Below, one piece after another: positions 18,643 through 26,968 of a DNA stretch of 64,000 nucleotides. Numbering within the stretch: the stretch's first letter is position 1; every line of letters begins with the position of its first letter. This DNA comes from Cognatishimia maritima (lineage in GTDB: Bacteria; Pseudomonadota; Alphaproteobacteria; Rhodobacterales; Rhodobacteraceae): positions 839,059 through 903,058 of the forward strand of contig NZ_FQWM01000001.1 of the NCBI RefSeq assembly GCF_900129685.1, in the 5' to 3' direction. A model generated the notes under the pieces. It did not search any database, was not told the DNA's origin, and saw only the letters and a list, made by a program, of their open reading frames with translations. A program made the position numbers and the translations under genes.

Positions 18643-18960
18643 ATGCATAAATGGTTCACCCAAAAGCTGAACGAGATGATTGGATTGGCGCATTACTGCC
18701 AGTTTCCAATTCTCAAAGCGCATTTCATCCTGACGCAAAAGGCCGTTGATGAAATGTATGGCAAATCCAACCCAGAAGATGATTGCCTCAAACAGATCTT
18801 ACCGCTGCTGATCAGCCATTCCGAGAGCCGTGGCGACGATGATGTTCGTGCGCATCTGGAAGAAGCATTGGCTGCCGCGGAACAGAAAAGTGGGAATGTG
18901 GTTTCTATCAATTTCAGCGCATCCGCTTTGCCACAGACACAGTTTGGCAACAAGCGCTGA
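18643..18960 (+). CDS. Hypothetical 105-residue soluble protein
   Basis: I do not recognise this protein. It is small, rich in charged residues, has no signal or membrane segment, and reads as mostly helical: LNEMIGLAHYCQFPILKAHFIL, then a DDVRAHLEEALAAAEQKSG helix and a polar tail. A GGCGGGC-like site lies some seven bases before the ATG, and codon use is similar to that of neighbours. Upstream DNA is AT-rich, suggesting its own promoter. It stands alone on the + strand between hflC/DUF2065 and degP, ending three bases before the DUF2065 stop. Real gene likely, function unknown. Confidence 0.62.
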   Translation: MHKWFTQKLNEMIGLAHYCQFPILKAHFILTQKAVDEMYGKSNPEDDCLKQILPLLISHSESRGDDDVRAHLEEALAAAEQKSGNVVSINFSASALPQTQFGNKR

Positions 18961-18962
18961 CA

Positions 18963-19157
18963 TTAATTCAAGACCTGTGCTGCCAGCACCAGCACCACGC
19001 CAAGTGACACCGCGATCCCTCCGATGGATCGTTTTTGGGTCACCGTAAGCTGAGCCAACATTTTCAGCACATCTTCGATACGCGAAGGGGCCAGCGCGAA
19101 CGCCAGCCCCTCAACAATCAGTACAAGCCCGAAGGCCCAAAGAACAGTCGCGATCAT
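18963..19157 (-). CDS. DUF2065 (YjeT-type) small membrane protein
   Basis: A 64-residue protein with two hydrophobic helices (residues 4-22 and 44-62) around a short polar loop, the DUF2065/YjeT pattern (LVLIVEGLAFALAP, then RSIGGIAVSLGVVLVL). Its ATG overlaps the hflC stop by 4 bp, so it is coupled to the hflK-hflC protease-modulator genes. That position next to hflC is a known habit of the family, but the function is unknown. Confidence 0.88.
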   Translation of the reverse strand: MIATVLWAFGLVLIVEGLAFALAPSRIEDVLKMLAQLTVTQKRSIGGIAVSLGVVLVLAAQVLN

Positions 19158-20035
19158 TGCGCCCCGCGGTCGGACTTCAAATAGTTGAAGAACTCGCTAT
19201 CAGGCGACATGACCATAGTCGAATTGTTCTCGAGCAATGAATTGCGGTAGGCCGCGAGCGAACGATAGAATTCAAAGAATTCCTGATCAGCACCATAGGC
19301 CTCTGCAAAAACCGAGTTTCTGTTGGCGTCCGCTTCACCTCGGATGATCTCTGACTGACGGCGCGCGTCCGAGACAAGCTCGACAACGGTACGATCCGCC
19401 TGCGCACGAATTCGCTGCGCGGCCTCTTGACCACGTGCGCGTTCATCGGTTGCTTCACGTTCACGTTCCGCGCGCATACGCGCGAAGGTGGCGTCCAGGT
19501 TTTCGCGCGGCAAGTCGGTGCGTTTCAGGCGCACGTCGATGACTTCCAAACCAAGACCGCGCGCTTCGGTGATTGCACCATTGCGAATGCGCAGCATCAA
19601 AGCGGCACGGTCGGTGCTAAGGATGTCGTTTGAGGCCACAGAACCCAGAATTTCCCGCGTCTGAGACCGCAAGATCGAGTCCAAACGACGACCTGCAACA
19701 GCAATCGCCTGATCCCCCGCAGCACCGGTCGCCTGACGGAACTGGTTCACGTCAGAAATGCGGTAGCGTGCGAAAGCATCAACAACCAAACGGCGATCGT
19801 CCAGCGGCGTTACTTCGATCGGATCAAGATCCCGGCTTAGGATACGATCATCATAGCGTGCCACATCCTGAATCAGCGGAATTTTGAACGCCAGACCCGG
19901 ATCTTCTTTGACAGAGACAACCCGACCAAACTGCAGAACAAGAACTTGTTCACGTTCATCAACGATGAATATCGAGGACAGCGCCACAACAGCTGCGACG
20001 ACGAGAGCAACTAGCAAACCCATTGCACGTGTCAT
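19154..20035 (-). CDS. hflC: HflC, FtsH protease modulator
   Basis: Band-7/SPFH membrane protein that with HflK forms a large cage around FtsH and modulates its proteolysis. The 293-residue product has one N-terminal membrane segment (about 5-22), then the SPFH domain (DEREQVLVLQFGRVV, LDPIEVTPLDDRRLVVDAFARYRI) and a long helical region rich in Arg/Glu/Ala (about 170-240). It overlaps hflK by 4 bp upstream and DUF2065 by 4 bp downstream. Confidence 0.95.
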   Translation of the reverse strand: MTRAMGLLVALVVAAVVALSSIFIVDEREQVLVLQFGRVVSVKEDPGLAFKIPLIQDVARYDDRILSRDLDPIEVTPLDDRRLVVDAFARYRISDVNQFRQATGAAGDQAIAVAGRRLDSILRSQTREILGSVASNDILSTDRAALMLRIRNGAITEARGLGLEVIDVRLKRTDLPRENLDATFARMRAEREREATDERARGQEAAQRIRAQADRTVVELVSDARRQSEIIRGEADANRNSVFAEAYGADQEFFEFYRSLAAYRNSLLENNSTMVMSPDSEFFNYLKSDRGAQ

Positions 20036-21165
20036 TGGTTTGTCCCCTTTCTCAGTTCATTGATCGGCAGGTACGGTACGACGCCTTGGCCGCCAGATTG
20101 TTCATCAATGATGATCTTATCCACACGACCAAGCACTTCTTCCATGGTTTCCAGATACAGGCGTTTGCGTGTTACCTCTGGGGCTTTCCGATATTCTTCC
20201 AAAACAGCCTTAAACCGGCTTGCTTCACCTTCGGCTTGGTTCACAACCTGAGCACGGTAGGCTTCGGCTTCTTCCAGTGTCTGCGCAGCTTCACCGCGCG
20301 CACCCGCCAAACGGGCATTTGCGTAAGCGTCCGCTTCTTTCTGAGTCCGGTCACGCTCTTGCTCGGCGGCCTGAACATCACGGAATGCGTCGATCACCTG
20401 CGTGGGTGGGTCGGCTTTGTCAAAGTTCACACGCACGATGTTCACACCAGAATCATAGCTATCAAGCGTCAGCTGGATCAAATCTTTCAGACGTTCGGCA
20501 ATCGATGCACGGTCCCGGTTCAGGATCGGCGCCAGATCAGATTGCGCGATGATCTCACGCATAGCTGATTCTGATACGGCGCGGATCGACAATTCAGCGT
20601 CGCGCAGGTTGAACAGAAATTTGTCTGGCGCGTTGATGTTCCAAACAACTTGGAAATCGATGTCGACGATATTCTCATCCCCGGTCAACATCAGCCCCGC
20701 ATCAGAGCCACGCGCACCCACACCAATGTCTTCGGTCTGTTCGCGTGTCACCTGAATGACCTCGGCCGTGATAAATGGCCATGGCGCAAAGTTTAGACCG
20801 GGATCGCCGATCGAGGAGAATTCACCCAGAAACAGCTCTACAGACTGTTCTTCGGGCTTCACGGTGTAAAAGCTTGCCATGCCCCAAAGCACAACCGCTG
20901 CTACCACCCCCAAGCCGATGGTGCCTTTGCCAAAGCTTGGACCTGATCCGCCAGGTCCGCCGCGACCGCCGCCAGAGCGTCCGCCGCCTTTGCCGCCCAT
21001 CAGGACGCGCAATTGGTCTTGGCCCTTTTTCATCAGGTCATCGATGTCAGGAATCTGCGGGCCGTCGTCCTGTGGGCGTCGGCCTCCGCCATTATTGCCG
21101 CGGTTGTCATCTCCGCCGCCTTTGTTTCCGCCGCCGCCCCAAGGGCCGCCATTGTTACCTGCCAT
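20032..21165 (-). CDS. hflK: HflK, FtsH protease modulator
   Basis: Partner of HflC in the membrane-anchored FtsH-modulating complex. The 377-residue product has a long Gly/Asn-rich N-terminal tail (about 1-65), a membrane segment near residues 80-100 (GLGVVAAVVLWGMASFYTV), the SPFH domain (PEEQSVELFLGEF) and a coiled C-terminal part (RDVQAAEQERDRTQKEADAYAN). The ATG at 21165 (MAGNNGGPW) is preferred; an in-frame GTG nine codons earlier touches the upstream hairpin. A 13-bp inverted repeat separates it from gor. Confidence 0.95.
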   Translation of the reverse strand: MAGNNGGPWGGGGNKGGGDDNRGNNGGGRRPQDDGPQIPDIDDLMKKGQDQLRVLMGGKGGGRSGGGRGGPGGSGPSFGKGTIGLGVVAAVVLWGMASFYTVKPEEQSVELFLGEFSSIGDPGLNFAPWPFITAEVIQVTREQTEDIGVGARGSDAGLMLTGDENIVDIDFQVVWNINAPDKFLFNLRDAELSIRAVSESAMREIIAQSDLAPILNRDRASIAERLKDLIQLTLDSYDSGVNIVRVNFDKADPPTQVIDAFRDVQAAEQERDRTQKEADAYANARLAGARGEAAQTLEEAEAYRAQVVNQAEGEASRFKAVLEEYRKAPEVTRKRLYLETMEEVLGRVDKIIIDEQSGGQGVVPYLPINELRKGTNQ

Positions 21166-21192
21166 AAAGGTATTTCCCCTTCCGTAATACAC

Positions 21193-21224
21193 TTACGCAC
21201 CACACTAACCTGTGTGGTGCGTAA
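21193..21224. repeat. 13-bp perfect inverted repeat between gor and hflK
   Basis: TTACGCACCACAC and GTGTGGTGCGTAA pair perfectly around a 6-nt loop, six bases after the gor stop and 28 bases before the hflK ATG. In the direction of transcription (minus) it is not followed by a T run, so it is a weak candidate for a standard terminator; it may be an operator or an mRNA processing/stability hairpin. Confidence 0.7.
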
Positions 21225-21230
21225 AGAAAA

Positions 21231-22586
21231 TCAACCCGTGCGGGTCGGTGTTTTCATTGTCACCAATTCTTCGGACATGGTCGGGTGTACCGCCACGGTC
21301 CGGTCGAAATCTTCTTTGGTCGCACCCATCTTCACGGCAATGCCTGCAAGCTGGATCATTTCACCTGCGCCCGGTGCCACGATGTGGCAGCCCAGAACCT
21401 TGCGTGTGGCTTGGCTGACAATCAGTTTCATCAACACACGCTCGGACCGGCCTGCAAAGGATTGCTGCATCGGCTTGAACGAAGTCGCATAGACTTCAAT
21501 CGGTTCCTGCTCGCGCGCGTCTTCTTCTGAAAGACCAATGGTGCCCATCTCAGGTTGCGTGAAAATCGCTGTCGGGATCAACTCGTGATCCGGGCTTGTC
21601 GGATTGCCCTTAAAGACGGTTTCGACAAAGGCCATCCCTTCGCGGATCGCGACCGGCGTCAAGTTCGCACGGTCTGTCACATCGCCAATGGCATAGACCG
21701 ATGGCACAGCCGTTTGGCTGTATTGATCGACGACAATCTCACCCTTGCGACCCAGTTCAATGCCAAGCGCCTCGAGTCCTAGACCATCAGAATTCGGTGC
21801 CCGCCCAGTTGCAAACATGACCTGATCGAACAGCTTTTCATCGCCATTTGTCGCCTTGACCCAAATCTTGTCGCCCTCTTTGCGCATCTCAAGGATGTTG
21901 GTGCCCAGATGTAGATCTACGCCGCGCTGGCACATTTCCTCAGACACCAAACCACGCGCCTCATCGTCAAAGCCGCGCAGGATTTGTGCACCGCGATAAT
22001 ACTGCGTCGTTTGCACACACATGCCATTCATAATGCCCGCGAATTCACAGGCGATATAGCCGCCACCGATGATCAGAATGCTTTCTGGCAGTTTTTCCAG
22101 ATGGAACATCTCGTTCGAAGTGATCGCAAGTTCGATGCCCGGCATGTCGGGCAGGCTTGGACGGCCACCCGTCGCGATCAGGATATGTTTCGCGGTTTTC
22201 TTGGTGCCATCGGCAAGCTCTACCGTGTGCGCATCTGCCAGCATCGCGCGCTGGTCGAATGTTTCAACGCCGTTGTTGCCAAGGATGTTGCGGTAGACGC
22301 CTTCAAGCCGATCAAGTTCGGCATGCATTTTAGATTTGAACTTGTCCCAATCAAAAGCGCCGGGTTGAATGTCCCAGCCGTAGGACTGCGCATCTTCGAC
22401 CATGCCGGAATATTCGCTGGCAAAGACCATCAGTTTCTTGGGCACGCAACCCCGGATCACACAGGTGCCGCCGTAACGGTCTTCTTCGGCCAAAGCGACC
22501 TTCGCGCCACCCTGCGCAGCGACACGTGCAGCTCTTACACCACCGGAGCCACCGCCGATGACAAACAAATCGTAGTCAAAACTCAT
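21231..22586 (-). CDS. gor: Glutathione-disulfide reductase
   Basis: NADPH-dependent flavoenzyme that regenerates glutathione. The 451-residue product has the FAD-binding GGGSGGVRAAR, the redox pair Cys42/Cys47 in GGTCVIRGCVPKK, a second dinucleotide motif GGGYIACEFAGI, YAIGDVTDR and the C-terminal HPTMSEELVT with the catalytic histidine. The start MSFDYDLFVIGG has GAGGAA upstream. It follows rpiA on the same strand with an 8-bp gap, so they probably form one transcript. Other class-I disulfide reductases (lipoamide, mercuric) are less likely given GCVPKK and the C-terminal sequence. Confidence 0.95.
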   Translation of the reverse strand: MSFDYDLFVIGGGSGGVRAARVAAQGGAKVALAEEDRYGGTCVIRGCVPKKLMVFASEYSGMVEDAQSYGWDIQPGAFDWDKFKSKMHAELDRLEGVYRNILGNNGVETFDQRAMLADAHTVELADGTKKTAKHILIATGGRPSLPDMPGIELAITSNEMFHLEKLPESILIIGGGYIACEFAGIMNGMCVQTTQYYRGAQILRGFDDEARGLVSEEMCQRGVDLHLGTNILEMRKEGDKIWVKATNGDEKLFDQVMFATGRAPNSDGLGLEALGIELGRKGEIVVDQYSQTAVPSVYAIGDVTDRANLTPVAIREGMAFVETVFKGNPTSPDHELIPTAIFTQPEMGTIGLSEEDAREQEPIEVYATSFKPMQQSFAGRSERVLMKLIVSQATRKVLGCHIVAPGAGEMIQLAGIAVKMGATKEDFDRTVAVHPTMSEELVTMKTPTRTG

Positions 22587-22594
22587 GATATTCC

Positions 22595-23383
22595 TCAATC
22601 AGACAGGTCAGAGAATAGGTTCTCGCTTTCTACAAATTCGAGCATGTTCTCTTCTATTGTGCCTGCATTTATGTCACGCACCTGCGTCTTTCCATCCCCA
22701 TAGCCAATCACAACCGTGTCACATATGTCTATGAAAAGACCGTTTTCCACAACACCGGGCATCTGGTTCAGGATCATCGCCATCTGGCGCGGGTTGCCGA
22801 TGCGTTTCAGATGCAGGTCCAGAATGTGGTTGCCTTCATCCGTCACAAAAGGCCGCTCACCGTTCATCCGCAGCGAGGCCGAGCGTCCCATGACATCCAT
22901 TGCCGCCAAGGTTTCTTCAATCAGCGCCTGCGTGGTTTGCCAGCCAAAAGGGATCACCTCTACGGGCAAGGGAAAGGCACCCAAGGTGTCGACCTCTTTG
23001 CTGGCGTCTGTGATGACGATCATCTGGTCCGAGGCCGTCGCGACAATCTTTTCCTGCAGCAAGGCACCGCCGCCGCCTTTGATCAGGTTCAGTTCGGCAT
23101 CAAATTCGTCGGCCCCGTCGATGGTGATATCCAGCCATTTCGCCTGATCAAGGCTCACCACTTCAATGCCGACATCCCGCGCAAGCTCTGCTGTTCGGGT
23201 CGAGGTCGGCACGCCGCGAATGCGCAGCCCCTCTTCGCGCACCATTTCACCAAGGCAACGCACCATCCACGCGGCTGTTGATCCAGTGCCAAGCCCCACG
23301 CGCATGCCGTCTTCAACATATTCCACCGCTTTCTTGGCGGCGACGAACTTGGCCTTGTCTATGGGCGACAGTTCCGTGGGCAT
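22595..23383 (-). CDS. rpiA: Ribose-5-phosphate isomerase A
   Basis: Interconverts ribose-5-phosphate and ribulose-5-phosphate in the pentose phosphate pathway. The 262-residue product has GLGTGSTAAWMV, DGADEFDAELNLIKGGGGALLQEK and the catalytic region KEVDTLGAFPLPVEV. The start at 23383 (MPTELSPIDKAKF) is preceded by GGAG and gives the usual family length; the frame is open further upstream to 23464 but without family similarity. It is divergent from sdaA and upstream of gor. Pairing with gor makes metabolic sense since the pathway provides NADPH, though that is inference. Confidence 0.96.
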   Translation of the reverse strand: MPTELSPIDKAKFVAAKKAVEYVEDGMRVGLGTGSTAAWMVRCLGEMVREEGLRIRGVPTSTRTAELARDVGIEVVSLDQAKWLDITIDGADEFDAELNLIKGGGGALLQEKIVATASDQMIVITDASKEVDTLGAFPLPVEVIPFGWQTTQALIEETLAAMDVMGRSASLRMNGERPFVTDEGNHILDLHLKRIGNPRQMAMILNQMPGVVENGLFIDICDTVVIGYGDGKTQVRDINAGTIEENMLEFVESENLFSDLSD

Positions 23384-23527
23384 GGCGCACTCCGTGATCT
23401 CGTTGGCATGGTTATAGGCAAGTTCTCTGACCCGCGCGAGGGGCATTTGCCGCTTGGGCGTCAACTTTGGTCGGGAATACGCACAAACTCTGAAAGACTG
23501 TATTGTAAGCTTGAGTGCGCATCACAT

Positions 23528-23543
23528 GTTTCCTATAGGAAAC
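23528..23543. promoter_or_regulatory. 16-bp perfect palindrome upstream of sdaA
   Basis: GTTTCCTATAGGAAAC is a perfect palindrome 33 bp before the sdaA ATG, in the space shared with rpiA. Position and symmetry suggest a dimeric repressor or activator site; the regulator is unknown. There is no T run, so it is not a terminator. Confidence 0.5.
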
Positions 23544-23575
23544 CAACGATTCACTTCGCGGAAGGGCCGCCCGGT

Positions 23576-24949
23576 ATGTTTCTCTCGGTGTTTGACATGT
23601 TCAAAGTGGGTGTTGGCCCCTCATCGTCACATACGATGGGGCCAATGGTGGCCGCAGCACGGTTTTTGGACCTGATGCGCACAAGCCCATTTGAATTTCA
23701 TGGGTTAAAGGCCAGCCTGCATGGCTCGCTTGCTTTTACGGGCGTTGGCCACGCAACGGATCGCGCGACTGTGCTAGGGTTGGCAGGCTTTTTGCCCGAA
23801 ACCTATGAGCACGAGAAGGCTGAGACCGCTTTGGCCGATATTCGCGACAATAAAACTGTGTCGCCTGACGGCTTGCCAACCTTGGTCTTTGACCCACGCG
23901 AAGACCTACGCTTTGACTTTGGCCCTGCCCTGCCCGGCCACGCCAACGGCATGATCCTGATGGCCACGGACAAACAGGGCGATGTGATCCTGCAAGAAAC
24001 CTATTATTCCATCGGCGGCGGCTTTGTTGTCACCGCAGATGAATTGGCAGCCGGCAAAGACACAGACGAAGGCGATCCGGTGCCCTACCCGTTCAAGTCT
24101 GCCGCCGAGATGCTTGAAATGGCAGAACGGTCCGGCAAGTCCATAGCTGACATGAAGCGTGCCAACGAACATGCACGCGGCGGGCCAGACAATTTGAACA
24201 AAGGCTGCAAACGCCTTTGGGAAGTGATGAATGATTGCATCCAGCGGGGCTTGGATAATGATGGCACGCTGCCTGGCGGATTAAACGTGCGACGTCGCGC
24301 CAAAGCGATCCATGATAGCCTTATGGCAGAACGCGGCATGAACCTTGCCCCACCCCATACCATCAACGACTGGATCAGCGCCTACGCGATGGCCGTCAAT
24401 GAAGAGAACGCCGCGGGTGGTCAGGTTGTCACTGCGCCCACCAATGGGGCGGCTGGCGTCCTGCCCGCTGTCATCCGCTATTGGCTGGACCACGTGCCCG
24501 GCGCGAGCACCTCTCGTATCGACGAGTTCCTGCTGACTGCGGCAGCGATTGGCGGGCTTGTGAAGTTCAACGCGTCGATCTCCGGCGCCGAAGCCGGGTG
24601 TCAGGCCGAGGTTGGCTCTGCTGCTGCAATGGCTGCGGCGGGTCTTTGTGCCGTGATGGGCGGCACGCCAGAGCAAGTGGAGAATGCAGCGGAGATCGCC
24701 TTAGAGCATCACCTTGGCATGACCTGCGACCCGATCAAGGGCCTTGTGCAGGTGCCTTGCATCGAACGGAACGGATTGGGCGCGATCAAAGCTGTCTCTG
24801 CGGCAAGCCTTTCTTTGCGTGGCGACGGCAAACACCTTGTGCCGCTGGATTCAGTCATAGAAACCATGCGTCAGACCGGCGCGGACATGCATGAGAAATA
24901 TAAAGAGACCTCTCTTGGGGGGCTGGCGGTCAACGTCCCGAACTGCTGA
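23576..24949 (+). CDS. sdaA: L-serine ammonia-lyase, Fe-S single-chain type
   Basis: [4Fe-4S] enzyme deaminating L-serine to pyruvate. The 457-residue product starts MFLSVFDMFKVGVGPSSSHTMGP, the beta domain signature, and carries the alpha domain with EENAAGGQVVTAPTNGAAG, GAEAGCQAEVGSAAAMAA and HHLGMTCDPIKGLVQVPCIERN, whose cysteines hold the cluster. The ATG at 23576 is used because the 56 preceding open codons have no family similarity and cover the upstream palindrome. It converges on the lytic transglycosylase gene with a 3-bp gap. Confidence 0.96.
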   Translation: MFLSVFDMFKVGVGPSSSHTMGPMVAAARFLDLMRTSPFEFHGLKASLHGSLAFTGVGHATDRATVLGLAGFLPETYEHEKAETALADIRDNKTVSPDGLPTLVFDPREDLRFDFGPALPGHANGMILMATDKQGDVILQETYYSIGGGFVVTADELAAGKDTDEGDPVPYPFKSAAEMLEMAERSGKSIADMKRANEHARGGPDNLNKGCKRLWEVMNDCIQRGLDNDGTLPGGLNVRRRAKAIHDSLMAERGMNLAPPHTINDWISAYAMAVNEENAAGGQVVTAPTNGAAGVLPAVIRYWLDHVPGASTSRIDEFLLTAAAIGGLVKFNASISGAEAGCQAEVGSAAAMAAAGLCAVMGGTPEQVENAAEIALEHHLGMTCDPIKGLVQVPCIERNGLGAIKAVSAASLSLRGDGKHLVPLDSVIETMRQTGADMHEKYKETSLGGLAVNVPNC

Positions 24950-24952
24950 GGC

Positions 24953-25810
24953 TCATTCGGCAATCGCGGCAAAGACGCAGGGATCACTGACAAACAGCGG
25001 CGGCTTGGAACACAACCCGCTGGCCACGCGATAAGCGCTTAGAACACGTGGCACATAGTTCATTGTTTCGGCGAAGGGCGGCACGCCGCCATATTCAGCG
25101 ACCGCGCCCTCGCCTGCGTTATATCCGGCCAAGGCTAAGATCGGATCGCCGTTGTAGCGTTTCAGCAGAACGTCAAGGAAAGCCACCCCGCCCTTAATGT
25201 TGTCGGCAGGCGCATATGGGTCCGCCACTGAGAAGCGATCAGATGTGACCGGCATCAATTGCATCAGGCCGACCGCCCCGGTCCGGCTGATCGCGGCAGC
25301 GTTGCCCGCCGATTCAGCATAGATCACCGCCAAGACCAAGGCAGGCGAAACATCTGTGTTCAACGTCGCCAGCAAAATGTCCCGCCCATAACGTTTCGCG
25401 ATATCCTGCACGGGTTGCATTCTTGGCGGTACAAGCTGGCCTGTGCCTTCAGGCGTCGACAAAACTTCTAACGCGTCCTGTATGCGCCCCGGGCCTGTCT
25501 CTTTCGACTGCGGGTGGATCGTGGTCCAGAACCAATCATAAAGCGAAACTGGCTTTGTAGTGGAATCGACAGCCGCGCCGTCTAGCGTGGGCGCCGTCAA
25601 AGCTGCCGTCGTGGTCGACTTTGGCAAGGGTGGCGGCACCGCAGGGTTTGCGCGTTCTTCGATCTGAACGGTAATGCGCTTAGCCGCGCCAGCTTTGGGG
25701 GGCTTGATCCGTTTCGCCGAAAAATCAGGAAACGGCGACGGCGACTCGGCAAAAGCACCCGACGCGCTCAGCATCAAAGCGGCGCAAAGGGCACCTGTGA
25801 GTCGTTTCAT
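24953..25810 (-). CDS. Lytic transglycosylase (SLT domain)
   Basis: Periplasmic enzyme that cleaves the glycan strand of peptidoglycan. The 285-residue product has a signal peptide (MKRLTGALCAALMLSASGAFA), a proline-rich low-complexity linker to about residue 105, and a soluble lytic transglycosylase domain (about 135-265) with the catalytic glutamate in VIYAESAGNAAAISRTGAVGLMQLMP and later GYNAGEGAV and NYVPRVL. The ATG at 25810 begins the signal peptide. It is divergent from the pilus locus; a link to pilus passage through the wall is possible but unproven. Confidence 0.9.
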   Translation of the reverse strand: MKRLTGALCAALMLSASGAFAESPSPFPDFSAKRIKPPKAGAAKRITVQIEERANPAVPPPLPKSTTTAALTAPTLDGAAVDSTTKPVSLYDWFWTTIHPQSKETGPGRIQDALEVLSTPEGTGQLVPPRMQPVQDIAKRYGRDILLATLNTDVSPALVLAVIYAESAGNAAAISRTGAVGLMQLMPVTSDRFSVADPYAPADNIKGGVAFLDVLLKRYNGDPILALAGYNAGEGAVAEYGGVPPFAETMNYVPRVLSAYRVASGLCSKPPLFVSDPCVFAAIAE

Positions 25811-26194
25811 CTTCACGCGGAACTGCTCCGACCTGTGTTTTTCAGCCATTCTTGCAAGAAAACGCCGCCAGAGCCAGAGAATCCGGCTTCACCCACGGTA
25901 AAATACAGCGAATTTGGCACAACTCGACGGTCAAAAACGCCCGTTTTTCGAGGCAATCTCAAAAGCCATGAAGAAAAAGTTAAAATAAATGTTCCAATTT
26001 TTCAGTGCGTTATGTGAATTTCACCCAGAAAATCTGCCCCGCTCAAAAACGCACGATTCACGCCCAATTCGTGCCCCAATCAGACGGCTATATAGGCTCA
26101 TACCAAGTCGGGAAGAGGCCAAAGAGAGAGATGGTCGTTGAAGGCTCGATACGGTCGAAACTGAAATTTCTGAGATCCTTTGGAGGGACACACT
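25811..26194. other. Intergenic leader of the tad locus, 384 bp
   Basis: No supported gene. It contains AT-rich stretches (25970-26010) and a near-palindrome GTGAATTTCAC at 26014-26024, and should hold the promoter of the first Flp pilin gene and that of the transglycosylase gene. A purine-rich tract AGAGGCCAAAGAGAGAG lies near 26112-26130, probably in the pilin mRNA leader. Confidence 0.55.
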
Positions 26195-26407
26195 ATGATC
26201 AAGTTCATCAAAAACTTCCGTAAAGACGAAAACGGCGCAGTAACAGTTGACTGGGTTGTTCTGACCGCAGCCGTTGTTGGCCTTGCAGTTGCAGCTTATT
26301 CTACAATCGAGACAGAGACTGCAACTCTGGCGAACAACATTGGCGCGACCATCGCAGTCGCCGACACAACTGGTGCAGCTGGTGCAACAGGTGTTGCAGG
26401 CGAATAA
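26195..26407 (+). CDS. flp: Flp-type pilin, copy 1
   Basis: Major pilin candidate of the tad pilus, 70 residues. It has a short basic leader ending DENG, followed by AVTVDWVVLTAAVVGLAVAA, the hydrophobic helix. Cleavage is expected after the glycine by the prepilin peptidase at 36.5 kb. The classical Flp motif G-xxxx-E-Y appears as GAVTVDW, with Asp for Glu and Trp for Tyr. The C-terminus is GATGVAGE. A TGGAGGGA site precedes the ATG. A strong terminator follows directly, which should make this the most abundant message of the locus. Confidence 0.93.
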   Translation: MIKFIKNFRKDENGAVTVDWVVLTAAVVGLAVAAYSTIETETATLANNIGATIAVADTTGAAGATGVAGE

Positions 26408-26433
26408 TCGGCTGACCTAGCTGAGTTCAATAA

Positions 26434-26463
26434 GGGCGGCCTAATATTGGCCGCCTTTTTATT
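26434..26463 (+). terminator. Terminator between the two pilin genes
   Basis: GGCGGCC-TAATATT-GGCCGCC followed by TTTTTATTT, about 27 bp after the first pilin stop. It should release most transcripts after copy 1 and leave downstream genes to read-through or to a separate promoter. Confidence 0.9.
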
Positions 26464-26550
26464 TACCGGTCACTGGCACAACGCTGAGTGTATTCCGAGT
26501 TTAATTTGTGGCGCGACGTTTTTCGCAAGTCCCGCCAGCGGAGGTAGAAA

Positions 26551-26763
26551 ATGAGAAATTATCTGAAAACCTTCATGCGCGACGAAAACGGCGCAGTCAC
26601 CGTAGATTGGGTCGTACTAACTGCCGTCGTGGTGGGGATGGCTGTTGCTGTTCACACATTGATCGAGACCGAAACTGGCACTCTAGCGAACAACATTGGC
26701 GCAACAATCGCAGCACATGATACGACCGCCGCGGCTGGCGCAACCGGTGTCGCTGGCGAATAG
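26551..26763 (+). CDS. flp: Flp-type pilin, copy 2
   Basis: Second 70-residue Flp pilin, closely similar to copy 1 over the whole length: same RDENGAVTVDWVVLTA processing region, IETETGTLANNIGATIA, and the same GATGVAGE end. Differences lie in the leader (MRNYLKTFMRD), the helix (VVVGMAVAVHTL) and AHDTTAAA. A good GGAGG site precedes the ATG by six bases. Being of equal length and very similar, the copies look like a local duplication; whether copy 2 is a minor pilin or a differently regulated one is open. Confidence 0.92.
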   Translation: MRNYLKTFMRDENGAVTVDWVVLTAVVVGMAVAVHTLIETETGTLANNIGATIAAHDTTAAAGATGVAGE

Positions 26764-26968
26764 TACGTCTCACGAAATCGAGATGAATGTGCATAGCAAT
26801 TGACCGACAGTCGATAATGCTGCCGAAATCTATGACTTAATTCTAAGCAGTTTGCATGCGATCGCCACGAAACAATCAGCGTCAAACCCTGAATTCGCCA
26901 TATTCACTGTAGAAACTAGGCGAAGACAACGGCCCCGGGCCAACGAGTAGACAAAAGGATACGAAACG

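Noticed and set aside
26014-26024. GTGAATTTCAC as a second operator for the winged-helix fusion protein
   Set aside because: The half-sites resemble those at 58771-58794 but the spacing is different, and short matches of this kind occur by chance.
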